64,000 nt of DNA from positions 24,366 through 88,365 of the forward strand of contig CATKXW010000005.1 of assembly GCA_949840905.1 (NCBI GenBank), written 5' to 3'. The position numbers and the translations under genes were made by a program. The first letter of the stretch is position 1, and the number at the start of each line of letters is the position of its first letter. The notes below the pieces were generated by a model, which was not told the DNA's origin, searched no databases, and saw only the letters and a list, made by a program, of their open reading frames with translations. The DNA comes from an uncultured Eggerthellaceae bacterium (GTDB taxonomy: Bacteria; Actinomycetota; Coriobacteriia; Coriobacteriales; Eggerthellaceae). Positions 10,991 through 19,678 of this stretch are shown here, piece by piece.

Positions 10991-11012
10991 TGCACGCTCG
11001 CGCGAGCGTGCA
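10991..11012. terminator. 22-bp perfect palindrome after rsgA
   Basis: TGCACGCTCGC / GCGAGCGTGCA, with no U-run. It can form a stable hairpin at the end of the trkH-rsgA transcript. Confidence 0.4.
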
Positions 11013-11084
11013 GGTTCGGTGGCTCCCGAGCGGTCATGATAGAATGGAACCACCTCACAGCTCACGCGAAAGGCACGCTATCTT

Positions 11085-12683
11085 TTGAAACCCGTCGTCA
11101 TCATCCCCACCTTCATCTCCGGGGTCAGCCGGGCGCGCAAGTCGTCCAGCGTGGTCACCACCTACGACCACACCACGAACATCCACGAAGCCGGCGAGCT
11201 CGACCGCTGTCTCGGTTCTCTTGAGAACGTGGAGGGCATGGGGCTCATCCTCGTCTTGCTGTGCGCCGATCAGAACGTGGAGGAGCAAGCTCAGGCTAAG
11301 GTGCAAGAAGTGGTGAACGCCCACCCCAGCCTGGAGGTGATCGTGATCGCTCAGCCCGAGCTTCAAGCGGTGCGCCAGCATCTGGAAGCGAAGGGCTGTC
11401 CGCCGTTGAAGCACGAGGTGGCGCTGCAGGGCTATGGTGCCATCCGCAATCTCGGCCTTTTGCTGGCCAACGTGCTCGGGTTCGACGCGGTGGTGTTCCT
11501 CGATGACGATGAGCTGGTGGAAGACCCGGAGTTCCTCAAGAAGGCCATGTACGGTCTGGGCAAGCGCACGCGCAAGGGCTTCCCCATTCTGGCGAAATCG
11601 GGCTATTACCTCAACGACAAGGGCACCTATCTATCGGAGTGGGAAGACAAGTGGTACAACCGCTTCTGGCAGAAAGGCAGCGCCTTCAATGAGTGGATCC
11701 AGGCGGCCATGAAGCGGCCGCGGCTGTCACGGTCGAACCATGTGTGCGGCGGCATCATGAGCATCCACAAAGACGCGTTCCAGTCGATGCCCTTCGACGC
11801 GTGGATCCCTCGCGGCGAAGACCTCGACTATCTGCTCGACCTGCGTATGTACGGCTCGGATGTGTGGTTCGACAACCAGTGGGTGGTGCGTCATCTACCT
11901 CCCCATTCCATCGGCGAGGGCGACCGCTTCCGTCAGAACATCTTCCGGTGGCTCTACGAGTACACGAAGCTGGAATACAGTCGCGCGCTCATCGACCTGC
12001 ATCCGGTGAAGCCCTCTTCGCTGGAGCCATACCCGGGACCGTTCTTGGAGCCGGGCCTGATGAATCGCATTCGCATCACGGCGCTGCTGCGCTCCTTCGC
12101 ACGGCCCGATAAGCAGGCTTATCGGCGGGCGGCCAAGTCGGCGGCGAACGAGGCGCGCATCTACGCCACGCGGAACTGCTCGAAGTACTATGATTTCCAA
12201 CAGGTGTGGTCGGATGTCATGGATCGTCTCGATTCCGATAGCGAGCTGGCCGGTCTGGTGCTGAACACCTATCTTGCGCGTATTGGTCTTGGTGCGGGCC
12301 AGCCGGTGGCTCGACCTGCGAGCGTGCAGCCTGCGGCGGCCGCATCGGCGGTCGCGCAGCCTCAGCCTGCGGGAGTCGCATCGGCGGTCGCGCAGCCCCA
12401 GCCGGTGGCTCGACCTGCGAACGTGCAGCCTGCGGTGGTCGCGCAGCCTCAGCCTGCGGCTGCTGCGCCGGTGGTCGAGGCGCGGCAGAGCGTGCCGGTA
12501 GCTTTTGGAGCTCCCGTCGCGTCTGAGGCGGTGTCAGCTGCATCTGCGGTTCCAGCGGTCGAGCTCGATCCTGAGGCAGCAGCAGCGGCTGTGGCCCAGC
12601 GCGCCATCGCGGCGGCGCTCGCCGAGCGCTCCTCCATCGATCCCGGCCTCACCAGCGAGATCCGTCTGAACGTAGCGGAGTAG
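11085..12683 (+). CDS. Glycosyltransferase family 2-like protein with Pro/Ala/Gln-rich tail
   Basis: The 532-residue protein starts at TTG 11085, with GAAAGG 12 bases upstream and a TAGAAT hexamer at about 11040. The N-terminal half is a GT-A fold: MKPVVIIPTF, a DXD-type metal site in VVFLDDDELVEDPEF (about 140-155), and an acceptor-side WIPRGEDLDYLLDLR motif. Residues about 405-470 form a low-complexity linker of VARPASVQPA and AQPQPA type repeats. The substrate is unknown; it may build surface glycans. No other glycan genes adjoin it. Confidence 0.72.
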   Translation: MKPVVIIPTFISGVSRARKSSSVVTTYDHTTNIHEAGELDRCLGSLENVEGMGLILVLLCADQNVEEQAQAKVQEVVNAHPSLEVIVIAQPELQAVRQHLEAKGCPPLKHEVALQGYGAIRNLGLLLANVLGFDAVVFLDDDELVEDPEFLKKAMYGLGKRTRKGFPILAKSGYYLNDKGTYLSEWEDKWYNRFWQKGSAFNEWIQAAMKRPRLSRSNHVCGGIMSIHKDAFQSMPFDAWIPRGEDLDYLLDLRMYGSDVWFDNQWVVRHLPPHSIGEGDRFRQNIFRWLYEYTKLEYSRALIDLHPVKPSSLEPYPGPFLEPGLMNRIRITALLRSFARPDKQAYRRAAKSAANEARIYATRNCSKYYDFQQVWSDVMDRLDSDSELAGLVLNTYLARIGLGAGQPVARPASVQPAAAASAVAQPQPAGVASAVAQPQPVARPANVQPAVVAQPQPAAAAPVVEARQSVPVAFGAPVASEAVSAASAVPAVELDPEAAAAAVAQRAIAAALAERSSIDPGLTSEIRLNVAE

Positions 12684-12717
12684 CGCCATCGATCCGATCG
12701 TCGTCATAGCCGTCTCG

Positions 12718-13521
12718 GTGGCCGTTGGCTTCGCCATCGGCGTGCTGTCCGGGCTGTTGGGCTTGGGCGGCGGCACCATGATGATCCCGGTGTTCCGTAT
12801 CGGTTACGCCATGAGCGCCATCACCTGTACGGCCACGTCGCTGTTCGCCGTGCTGTTAACGGCGGTGTCAGGGGTCATCACTCATCTGCGCAATCGCACG
12901 AGCTTGCCGAAAGTGGGCCTGGCGGCCGGTATCGGCGGTGCGCTCACTTCCCCGGTGGGCGTGTGGTTGGCCTCCGTGTCAGCCGAGTGGACCATCCTGT
13001 TGGCTGCCGCTGCCATCATCGTCTATTCCGCAGCCACCATGTTGCGCAAAGCGATCCGTATGGGTGTTCCCAGACCCCAGAAGGAAGGCACCGCTACCGA
13101 GCAGGTCCCGCAGGAGCTGTCTTCGTCGAGCACGACGGATACGCCCCCCATTTTGAGCCGTCGCGATCACCTGATCGCTGCCGCCATCGGCATGGTGGCT
13201 GGGGTGGCATCCGGCTACGTGGGGGTTGGCGGCGGCTTCCTCATGGTGCCCATGATGATGCAACTGCTCCGCATGCCCATGAAGCTCACCGCGGGCACTT
13301 CCCTTATGGCCGTGCTGTTCATCGCGCTCCCTGGTACGATCATGCAGTCGTTTCTTGGGAACATCGCTTGGCTGCCGGGCATCTCGGTGGCCATCGGCAC
13401 CATGCCAGGAGCCTATCTCGGTTCCCGCCTCATCCCCTACGTTCCCGAGCGGGCCCTGCGATTCCTCTTCGCAGGCATGCTCTTCATAGCAGCCATCATG
13501 CTCGTCGTGAACAGCCTGTAG
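12718..13521 (+). CDS. TSUP family (TauE/SafE) membrane transporter
   Basis: Predicted exporter of sulfite, organosulfonates or related anions. The frame has eight or so hydrophobic helices in two homologous halves, each with the Gly-rich TSUP signature: SGLLGLGGGTMMIPV near the N-terminus and SGYVGVGGGFLMVPMMM in the second half. The conventional start GTG 12718 gives 267 residues but cuts into the first helix. The frame is open back to 12676, and residues IDPIVVIAVSV upstream look like genuine TSUP sequence. The true start could therefore be the ATC at 12688, which has a GCGGAG site 8 bases before it. Confidence 0.85.
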   Translation: MAVGFAIGVLSGLLGLGGGTMMIPVFRIGYAMSAITCTATSLFAVLLTAVSGVITHLRNRTSLPKVGLAAGIGGALTSPVGVWLASVSAEWTILLAAAAIIVYSAATMLRKAIRMGVPRPQKEGTATEQVPQELSSSSTTDTPPILSRRDHLIAAAIGMVAGVASGYVGVGGGFLMVPMMMQLLRMPMKLTAGTSLMAVLFIALPGTIMQSFLGNIAWLPGISVAIGTMPGAYLGSRLIPYVPERALRFLFAGMLFIAAIMLVVNSL

Positions 13522-13537
13522 AGCTTCGCATCTATCA

Positions 13538-13682
13538 GATTATCCGACTACTGTCCGAATAGCTCCAAAATATCAAAGGTTATCCGATCACTGATCGAAT
13601 AGCTCATAGATATATGAAAATGTCTGGTTGATATTCGAAAAACGTTCCAATTCAATAGGTTATTCGATCACTGATCGAATAT
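13538..13682. promoter_or_regulatory. Three imperfect palindromic repeats upstream of engB
   Basis: Copies start at about 13538, 13578 and 13658, 40 and 80 bp apart. The best copies read TATTCGATCACTGATCGAATA and its near-twin with TATCC, a dyad of about 8-bp arms. The first two continue into AGCTC. The spacing in multiples of 40 bp suggests a cooperative operator array. The regulator is unknown. Confidence 0.6.
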
Positions 13683-13703
13683 AAAGAGAAGAGAGCGAAG
13701 GCG

Positions 13704-14282
13704 ATGAACTTTCATAAAGCGGAATTCAAGGCGGCTTACGGAACATGTGCTCAATTACCGAGTTCGACAGGACCGGAAGTGTCGTTCGCGGGGCGGTCGA
13801 ACGTGGGGAAGTCGTCGCTGTTGAACAAGCTCATGTTCCGGAAAGGCCTGGCCAAGGTGTCGCAAACACCAGGGAAGACGGCCACTATCAACTTCTATGG
13901 GGTGGATGGGCACGACTTCGTCGATCTGCCGGGCTATGGCTATGCGAAGGTGTCGAAGAGCGAGCTCGACCGTTGGGCCGACCTGATAGAGGGCTATTTC
14001 AACCAAGAGCGCGATTTCGCTTTGGTGGTGAGCCTCATAGACATCCGTCACGAACCGAGCGCTTTGGACAAGCACATGGTCGCTTTCTTGCAGGAAGCTG
14101 AACTGCCCTACGTGGTGGTGCTCACCAAGGCCGATAAGCTTTCCAAGCAACAGATACAGAAGCAACGCGCTGCCATCCGCCGCTCTCTCACCCTTCCGAA
14201 GGAGACTCCTTTGTTGGTGACCTCTGCGCAAACGGCTCAAGGTATCGACGAGCTTCGCTCTCTGATCGAATCATATATATGA
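13704..14282 (+). CDS. engB: Ribosome biogenesis GTP-binding protein EngB (YsxC/YihA)
   Basis: GTPase needed for 50S subunit assembly. The 192 residues match the family. G1 is GRSNVGKSS (about 30-38), the G2 region is TPGKTATINFY, G3 is DLPGYGYAKV, G4 is LTKADK and G5 is TSAQT. The start ATG has a GAAGG site. The operator-like repeats at 13538-13682 end 21 bases before the start and probably control it. Confidence 0.95.
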   Translation: MNFHKAEFKAAYGTCAQLPSSTGPEVSFAGRSNVGKSSLLNKLMFRKGLAKVSQTPGKTATINFYGVDGHDFVDLPGYGYAKVSKSELDRWADLIEGYFNQERDFALVVSLIDIRHEPSALDKHMVAFLQEAELPYVVVLTKADKLSKQQIQKQRAAIRRSLTLPKETPLLVTSAQTAQGIDELRSLIESYI

Positions 14283-14302
14283 GCTCACCCTTCCACCCGA
14301 GA

Positions 14303-14535
14303 GGTTGAGCCCCATGCGAGATTCCCTGCTCGAAAATGGGCTGATAGGTCCGCGAAATCTGTTCTTGAGAAGAAAAATATCTTGAAAAAAGTTCGAGGAA
14401 TGGGCAAAAAGAGCCACGAGCGACCATATTTGAAAACACAATATGTTGAATTAGCCTCTCAATATGGTGGGTTGATTTTCAATATGTTGTATCAACCTCT
14501 TCAGGTTGAGATGAGGTTGAAAAAATCAACCTCTA
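14303..14535. promoter_or_regulatory. AT-rich regulatory region with repeated AGGTTGA and CAATATG boxes
   Basis: The heptamer AGGTTGA occurs at about 14308, 14503 and 14514, and inverted at 14492 and 14526. This creates two hairpins: TCAACCT / AGGTTGA (14492-14509) and GAGGTTGA / TCAACCTC (14513-14533). CAATATG recurs three times between 14438 and 14486. The cluster ends next to the -35 hexamer of the following promoter, as expected for multiple operator sites. Confidence 0.6.
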
Positions 14536-14539
14536 ACGC

Positions 14540-14568
14540 TTGACCTGCCCATATGGGGTGCCTATAAT
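14540..14568 (+). promoter_or_regulatory. Strong sigma-A-type promoter for the secreted protein gene
   Basis: TTGACC (14540-14545), exactly 17 bases, then TATAAT (14563-14568). It is the best consensus promoter in the window. Confidence 0.85.
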
Positions 14569-14623
14569 AGGCGCTGTATGTTTTTCATGCATGCAAGAAA
14601 AATTACCGAGGAAAGGAAACTAC

Positions 14624-15289
14624 ATGCAGAAGAAGATCGTTGCAGCTATCTGCGCAGCTCTGCTCGCGATGGCCATGCCGGTTGCCGCTTTCGCAACCAG
14701 CCTCACCCAGGACAGCGCCGCTGAGGTCAACGGCTCTGACGTCACCTATACCGTCAGCAAGCTCGCTGGCGCTAAGGCTGACCTGAAGAACCTCACCGTT
14801 TTCGCTAACAAGGACATGGTGAAGACCCTCGACGTGAACCCGACCTCCGAGAACGCTGTGTTCATCGGTGGCTCCAACGTCATCGCTGCTCAGTCCTTCG
14901 CTATCGATGCTAAGAACAAGGACGGCGTGAAGGTTGGCCTGATCCAGAAGGCTGGCAAGACTGGCGAGATCGCTGGTACCATCGAGTTCAACTGGGACAA
15001 CCTGGTCTCCACCCTGCCGGCTACCATCGATGTCGACAACCTGTACACCAGCATCTACGCTAAGCACTCTGGCGACAACAACGTTGAGCCGCTGAAGTCC
15101 AACGTTAAGGGTTACAGCGCTGGCTTCTCCATGGACCGCTGCTCCATCGTGACCGCCATCCTCTCCAACGGCAAGGTCATCTACAACCCGGCCGTGGGCG
15201 TGACCGCTGATGGCGCCACCAACGCTGCTGACCTCGAGAAGGCTGCTGCTGACGGCACCAAGTCCCCGAAGACTGGTGACATCGCCTAA
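14624..15289 (+). CDS. Abundant-type secreted protein with C-terminal SPKTG motif
   Basis: The 221-residue exported protein has a signal peptide (KKIVAAICAALLAMAMPVAAFA). A region of about 180 residues resembling a beta-rich surface domain follows, then an Ala/Asp/Lys-rich tail ending KSPKTGDIA and a stop. The end looks like an LPXTG sorting signal (LPKTGD) with Ser for Leu, but the hydrophobic helix and basic tail are missing. The consensus promoter, the GGAAAGG site and highly biased codons (AAC, GCT, AAG, CTG almost throughout) predict very high expression. The start ATG 14624 follows the Shine-Dalgarno; an in-frame TTG at 14540 is the promoter itself. A sortase follows. Confidence 0.8.
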   Translation: MQKKIVAAICAALLAMAMPVAAFATSLTQDSAAEVNGSDVTYTVSKLAGAKADLKNLTVFANKDMVKTLDVNPTSENAVFIGGSNVIAAQSFAIDAKNKDGVKVGLIQKAGKTGEIAGTIEFNWDNLVSTLPATIDVDNLYTSIYAKHSGDNNVEPLKSNVKGYSAGFSMDRCSIVTAILSNGKVIYNPAVGVTADGATNAADLEKAAADGTKSPKTGDIA

Positions 15290-15320
15290 GTTATCTCTTA
15301 CCAGATAGCTCAACAGAAGG

Positions 15321-15346
15321 ACCCCTCTTCGGAGGGGTTCTTCTTT
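15321..15346 (+). terminator. Intrinsic terminator after the secreted protein gene
   Basis: ACCCCTC / GAGGGGT stem with a TTCG tetraloop, followed by a T-rich run (TCTTCTTT). Confidence 0.88.
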
Positions 15347-15522
15347 ATATGTGCCCTCCCTATGAGGGGTGCCTCCCTTTGCTCCAACGAACTGCCCGTA
15401 TCCTCGAAATATGAAGATGCATGTGTCGCGAAGCCCCATATAGGGTAGAATAGCTGCTGTTGCATACACGATATGATGCGCAACGCATGAGAACCGAAAG
15501 TTCATTGGGAGGTAACACGCTC

Positions 15523-16557
15523 ATGGCACAGCACGATGCGTCCGGAAAGCACAGCGCCGGCAATCATTCATCGGATAGGTCATCGCAAGAAACGAAGAAG
15601 ATAGAAACGAACAAGTCTGCGGCGAGCGCTTCCTCTTCGGCTCCTACGGAGAAGATCAAGACGGCTTCGCCCGATCAGACCAAAGAGATGCCCCGGGCGG
15701 CGAAGACCGCGGCGAAGACCGCTGACAAGGGGGTCAAGGCTGCCGCTCCTGCAGCTGAGAAGAAGACAGTGAAGCCGGTCACCACCGGTGCTGCTGAGGC
15801 TGAAGCGGCCCAGCAGAAGAAGCGCACGGGCATCATCGCTGCTATCGTCATCATCGTGGTGCTGATAGCGGCCGTCATCGGCTTCATGGCTATGAACAGC
15901 AACAAGCCGGCCGAGGTTCAGAACAACGACATGGAAGTGGTGGACGTCGAGAGCGAGCCGGTGGACAACCCCGTCGACTTTGCGGCTCTGCAGGCTCAGA
16001 ATCCTGACGTATACGGCTTCATGAACATTCCGAACACCAACGTCGACCTGCCGATCCTGTTCAATGCCGAGAACGATAACTACTATCTTACTCACGACAT
16101 CGACGGCAACTCCACCATCGTGGGCGCTATCTATACTCAGAGCATGAACAAGCAGGACTTCACCGATCCGGTCACCGTCCTTTATGGTCATACGCTGCTG
16201 AATGGCACGATGTTCAGCGAGCTGCACAAGTTCGAGGACCCGGAGTTCTTCGAGCAGAACCCGTACTTCACCATCTATCTGCCGAACGAGATCCTCACCT
16301 ACGAGGCCATGGCTGCTCTGGAGTACGACGACAAGCACATCATGAACACCTACGACTTCACCAACGAGACGGTGGTGCAGGAGTTCTTCGACTCCATGCA
16401 GCATCCTGAGGCTGCTAACAGCCTGGTGCGCGAAGGCGAGGAGCTGAAGGCCGACACCGACAAGATCGTGGTGCTGAGCACTTGCACCCAGCCGGCGAAC
16501 GATGCTAAGCGCTTCCTGCTGGTGGGCAAGTTGATGAGCCGTCAGCCCACCAAGTAA
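15523..16557 (+). CDS. Class B-type sortase
   Basis: Membrane-bound transpeptidase that attaches surface proteins to the cell wall or builds pili. The 344 residues start with a long Lys/Ala/Ser-rich cytoplasmic segment (about 1-100) and one membrane helix (GIIAAIVIIVVLIAAVIGF). The extracellular catalytic domain has His223 in LYGHTL, Cys321 in VLSTCTQ and Arg330 in KRFLLVG. The helix near the N-terminus and the long insertion between His and Cys (EFFEQNPYFTIY region) fit class B. ATG 15523 has a GGGAGG site; a TAGAAT hexamer lies at 15446. Substrate candidates are the neighbouring SPKTG protein or other unseen proteins. Confidence 0.9.
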   Translation: MAQHDASGKHSAGNHSSDRSSQETKKIETNKSAASASSSAPTEKIKTASPDQTKEMPRAAKTAAKTADKGVKAAAPAAEKKTVKPVTTGAAEAEAAQQKKRTGIIAAIVIIVVLIAAVIGFMAMNSNKPAEVQNNDMEVVDVESEPVDNPVDFAALQAQNPDVYGFMNIPNTNVDLPILFNAENDNYYLTHDIDGNSTIVGAIYTQSMNKQDFTDPVTVLYGHTLLNGTMFSELHKFEDPEFFEQNPYFTIYLPNEILTYEAMAALEYDDKHIMNTYDFTNETVVQEFFDSMQHPEAANSLVREGEELKADTDKIVVLSTCTQPANDAKRFLLVGKLMSRQPTK

Positions 16558-16580
16558 GCTTCATCCCATAGTGTTGCTTC

Positions 16581-16606
16581 GAGAGCCCTCCTAGTCGAGG
16601 GCTCTC
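16581..16606 (+). terminator. Stem-loop between sortase and LCP genes
   Basis: A 10-bp perfect stem (GAGAGCCCTC / GAGGGCTCTC) with a 6-nt loop and no T-run. It may be a weak terminator or mRNA processing site. Confidence 0.45.
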
Positions 16607-16626
16607 GGTTCATCTAGGAGGTAGCC

Positions 16627-17718
16627 ATGTCAGACGAGACCATAATGACTCAGGGTCAGCATGTGGCTGAGACAGGTGACGATGACGCTGCGAGCGCCAA
16701 GAAGAAGCGCAAGCGCTTCAAGCTGTGGCAGAAGATCCTGATGATCGTGGCCATCGTGTTGGTGGTGCTGCTAGCTTCGGGCGGTATCGCTGCGGTGGCG
16801 ATCATCAACACGGGCAAAAGCGAGCTCTTAGCGAGCAACGACAGTCCGTTCGCCTATCGCAAGCTGAAGCATGAGGGCCAGCGCTACGTATTCAACGAGA
16901 ACATGGTGTCGGTAGTGCTCATCGGCAATGACCGCCTCGGCAACGCTCTTGAAGGAACGTTGGGTCAGGCCGATGCCGTGATGGTGGTCGCCTACGACAC
17001 TGCGAGCGGCAAGTTGACGCTCATCAACGTGCCCCGCAACACCACCATGGAAACGCTGCTCACGTTCCCTGATGGCGAAAAACGCACCCAGAAGATGATG
17101 CTATCGGGCGTATACGGTATCGCCGAGGATGACGAGGGCGGTGCCGAGCAGGTGTGCAGAACGGTGAGCCAGCTGTTCGGGAACATTCCCCTTGAGAACT
17201 ACTGTGTACTGAGCATGCTGTGCGTGGGTCCTTTAGCGGACGCCATGGGCGGCGTGACGCTCACAGCTATCGACAACGTGCCCATCGAGCATATCGTGAA
17301 GGGCGAGACCTATACGTTGAAGAGCTGGAAGGCGTTGCGTTACGTACAGTACCGCGATCCTACTATCATGTCGTCGCCAGCCGATCGTATGGCGCGTCAG
17401 CACCAGTTCGCCAAGGCCTTCGTCGAACAGACGAAAGAGGCAGCGAAGAAGGATCCCATGGTGTTGAAGAAGCTCTACGACGTCATCACCGATCCGCAGT
17501 ACATGATCACCACGCTCGACATGCCCGAGGTCGCCTACCTGGCGACCAGCGTGCTTCAGCATGGTACGGCTGACCTGAACCTGGTGACCGTCCCTTATGA
17601 CTCGGTCTACAGTGACGTTCTTGAGAGCACCGAGTACTACCCCGACGAGAATGCCCTCACGCAGTTGCTCATAGACACCTATTATCTGCCTGCCCCTGAG
17701 GAGGCAGAGGGGGAGTGA
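16627..17718 (+). CDS. LytR-CpsA-Psr (LCP) family envelope phosphotransferase
   Basis: LCP enzymes transfer lipid-linked polymers (teichoic acids, capsules, glycans) onto peptidoglycan or proteins. The 363 residues have a basic cytoplasmic start (KKKRKRFKLWQK), a membrane helix (ILMIVAIVLVVLLASGGIAAVAI) and an extracellular LCP domain from about residue 90. The domain includes the conserved VVLIGNDR, ADAVMVVAYD, LTLINVPRNT (active-site Arg) and ALRYVQYRDP segments. The AGGAGG site is strong. It forms a cell-surface cluster with the sortase and secreted protein. Confidence 0.88.
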   Translation: MSDETIMTQGQHVAETGDDDAASAKKKRKRFKLWQKILMIVAIVLVVLLASGGIAAVAIINTGKSELLASNDSPFAYRKLKHEGQRYVFNENMVSVVLIGNDRLGNALEGTLGQADAVMVVAYDTASGKLTLINVPRNTTMETLLTFPDGEKRTQKMMLSGVYGIAEDDEGGAEQVCRTVSQLFGNIPLENYCVLSMLCVGPLADAMGGVTLTAIDNVPIEHIVKGETYTLKSWKALRYVQYRDPTIMSSPADRMARQHQFAKAFVEQTKEAAKKDPMVLKKLYDVITDPQYMITTLDMPEVAYLATSVLQHGTADLNLVTVPYDSVYSDVLESTEYYPDENALTQLLIDTYYLPAPEEAEGE

Positions 17719-17965
17719 TGGTTTCCTGAGAACAGGGGTGGGGGTAACGAAAAGCCAATAGTCCGAATAGTCCTATTTTCCGCCTCGATCGAACAGAGGA
17801 AGACAGAGAAGGTAAAATGACCCTGAGGCATCCGCGGATCGCTCGAAAGATGAATACGCACACAGTGGCGTAGAGGGTGTTGTTGTCGAAGGTGGATACA
17901 TGAGCTTAGTGGGGCGTATGCAAGAGGCTTGAAGGGCGCTGAAAGGCCGCCTGACGAGAGGTCTT
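17719..17965. other. Gap without recognised features
   Basis: About 250 bases. No promoter, RNA or gene is convincing here. It marks the transition into the lower-GC accessory island. Confidence 0.4.
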
Positions 17966-19021
17966 TTGTGGGCATCATCTTCGAGCATCCTTGTTATAGT
18001 CGTTCTGAACCTGTCGTCTTCGTATTTTCATTCGAGCGAATTGTTATATGCGGTATATACCGTAGCTGTAACGCTCGCATCGTCTGTTTTCGCTGCTTGC
18101 GTCGTATCGGTGATGTTCGACCTAAAGAGCATAAGGGATCTTATCGTGAAGAACGATGCTGACCTTCTGCTGAAGATGTTGCTGAAGTCCGACGAATTGT
18201 TCTCGACGGAAGGCGGCAGCGGCGAACACGAGGCTATTCTGCATAATATACGGCTCAAATCGACTGCTGCGCTGAACGGAATAGACCTTAGTGTTGGAAT
18301 GGGCAATGGATCCGATATCGAGATGAGGAAAGGCCATGTGAGAACGTGTCTGGCTTCCTTAGATGATGAGCTCGATAAGGCTTACGCCAAGTATGTGAAC
18401 ATAGCGAGGCATATTCGAAATGAGGGTTGCGGTGTATTTGAAGTAGATGAAGTCACCTACGTCAGGTACATGAATGATACTTCTACTCCGAAGAAGGTGA
18501 GAGCGTGGAATCATCTTCGGAGCGCCCAGCTTCCGCCGGCGTTCAAGAACCCCAGGAAGGATGTCCTCACGGAAGAGGTCAAGGTAACCGTCAACGATGG
18601 TATTCCTCGAGCCTATCGATATGAGTCAAAGTGTGAGATGGTCGGCATTCAAGGGATAGGCTCTCTTTCTCGTAGATGGAAGTGCCAGTGGGATGACGAC
18701 CTGTGCGAGACATCTGTGCCGCCGCATGGAACGTGTGTAGTGGAGATGCGGAGAACATTCTATATACCGGAGTGCGAGGAGATTAGCTACACCTGGAATA
18801 CAGTGAGGGCTGAGTGCAGATACGAGGTGAACTATAGTGGCGATGATCATGAACCTATGATCCATATAGTCGATTGCGACCGATGCGAAACGGAAAAGCG
18901 CGAGTGTTCAAGATGCGACCAGCATGCCCAGCGGCGAATAATCGATAACGGCAACACGAAGATAGCAGTTTTGAAAGATTGGCCGAATCTCGGAACGGCT
19001 ATCAAGGTTACGTGGGTATAA
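17966..19021 (+). CDS. Unknown two-span membrane protein with Cys-rich C-terminal domain
   Basis: I do not recognise the family. The 351 residues carry two N-terminal hydrophobic helices (SSILVIVVLNL and LLYAVYTVAVTLASSVFAACVVSVMF). A helical linker follows (KSIRDLIVKNDADLLLKMLLKSDEL), then a roughly 250-residue soluble part that looks beta-rich. The C-terminal 130 residues contain ten or so Cys, including DCDRCETEKRECSRCDQH, a possible metal site. The start is TTG 17966 behind GAGAGG. Codon use is less GC-biased than in the neighbours, and mobile-element remnants lie just downstream, so it was probably acquired. A sensor or membrane effector is conceivable but not shown. Confidence 0.6.
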   Translation: MWASSSSILVIVVLNLSSSYFHSSELLYAVYTVAVTLASSVFAACVVSVMFDLKSIRDLIVKNDADLLLKMLLKSDELFSTEGGSGEHEAILHNIRLKSTAALNGIDLSVGMGNGSDIEMRKGHVRTCLASLDDELDKAYAKYVNIARHIRNEGCGVFEVDEVTYVRYMNDTSTPKKVRAWNHLRSAQLPPAFKNPRKDVLTEEVKVTVNDGIPRAYRYESKCEMVGIQGIGSLSRRWKCQWDDDLCETSVPPHGTCVVEMRRTFYIPECEEISYTWNTVRAECRYEVNYSGDDHEPMIHIVDCDRCETEKRECSRCDQHAQRRIIDNGNTKIAVLKDWPNLGTAIKVTWV

Positions 19022-19067
19022 TCGTCTTGTCAGCGCTGCGCTGACGATACAAGGAAGGGAGAGTCTC

Positions 19068-19252
19068 ATGAAGATGTCCTGGAGAGATGAAGGTAGCGAT
19101 TCTTTCTGAGCGCTCGCTCCCCAAAGTTCTTGGTAGTGAGCTTGATGGGCCGCCAAAGGGCAATAGTTGGTCGGTACTGGATTGAAAGCGATCATAGCTA
19201 TGGTCATTTTGTGAGCCAGCATCGGATGAACCTCCATGCTGGCTTTCTTTTA
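19068..19252 (+). ncRNA. Possible short transcript: strong RBS, 13-codon frame and intrinsic terminator
   Basis: AAGGAAGGGAGAG precedes an ATG at 19068 whose frame stops after 13 codons (MKMSWRDEGSDSF). About 130 bases later an intrinsic terminator occurs: AGCCAGCAT / ATGCTGGCT (19214-19244) followed by TTTCTTTT. The unit could be a small RNA, a leader with a tiny peptide, or the decayed 5' end of a lost gene. No family is recognised. Confidence 0.3.
19214..19251 (+). terminator. Intrinsic terminator in the accessory island
   Basis: A 9-bp stem AGCCAGCAT / ATGCTGGCT with a 13-nt loop and a T-rich tail. Confidence 0.8.
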
Positions 19253-19282
19253 GATGATGCTCCGATGATCTAAACTATCCAC

Positions 19283-19678
19283 ATGGAGACGATCGATGAC
19301 GACATAGGTTCACGTACTGCTTGTGCGAAGCGAGTGGAGCGCAATGCCCGGCAGATGGAAGAGCGCGTATGCGCGGTTTTGTACGACATGCTCACATCAG
19401 GCGAAGTTCCCTCGTTCTACTCTGTGGCGACTCGGTCTCAGATAGCTCGAAGCACGCTCTATCGGAAAGCTCGTTTGCGCAGTCTGATCGAAAGGGCGCG
19501 CGAAAAGGCCTTTGAGGCTAGGTCATCTGGAATGATCATTCAAGAATACGGAGTCGGACGAACGCTCTCCGTTGAGGCAGAGTTATGGCGTCTACTGAAG
19601 AAGCTCGCAAGAAGAACGAATGCATTGAAGGGCTATTCAGGTCCTTCCGAATGGGAATACTCCATCATCCCAGTATGA
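19283..19678 (+). CDS. DUF6262/TnpC-like helix-turn-helix protein of a Tn554-type element
   Basis: The 131 residues contain the segment VATRSQIARSTLYRKARLRSLIERARE (about 48-75), which resembles the HTH of TnpC/DUF6262 proteins that accompany the paired tyrosine recombinases of Tn554-type transposons. A basic C-terminal helix (AELWRLLKKLARRTN) follows. No recombinase genes are adjacent, so this is probably a stranded accessory gene. The family assignment rests on motif resemblance only. Confidence 0.5.
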   Translation: METIDDDIGSRTACAKRVERNARQMEERVCAVLYDMLTSGEVPSFYSVATRSQIARSTLYRKARLRSLIERAREKAFEARSSGMIIQEYGVGRTLSVEAELWRLLKKLARRTNALKGYSGPSEWEYSIIPV

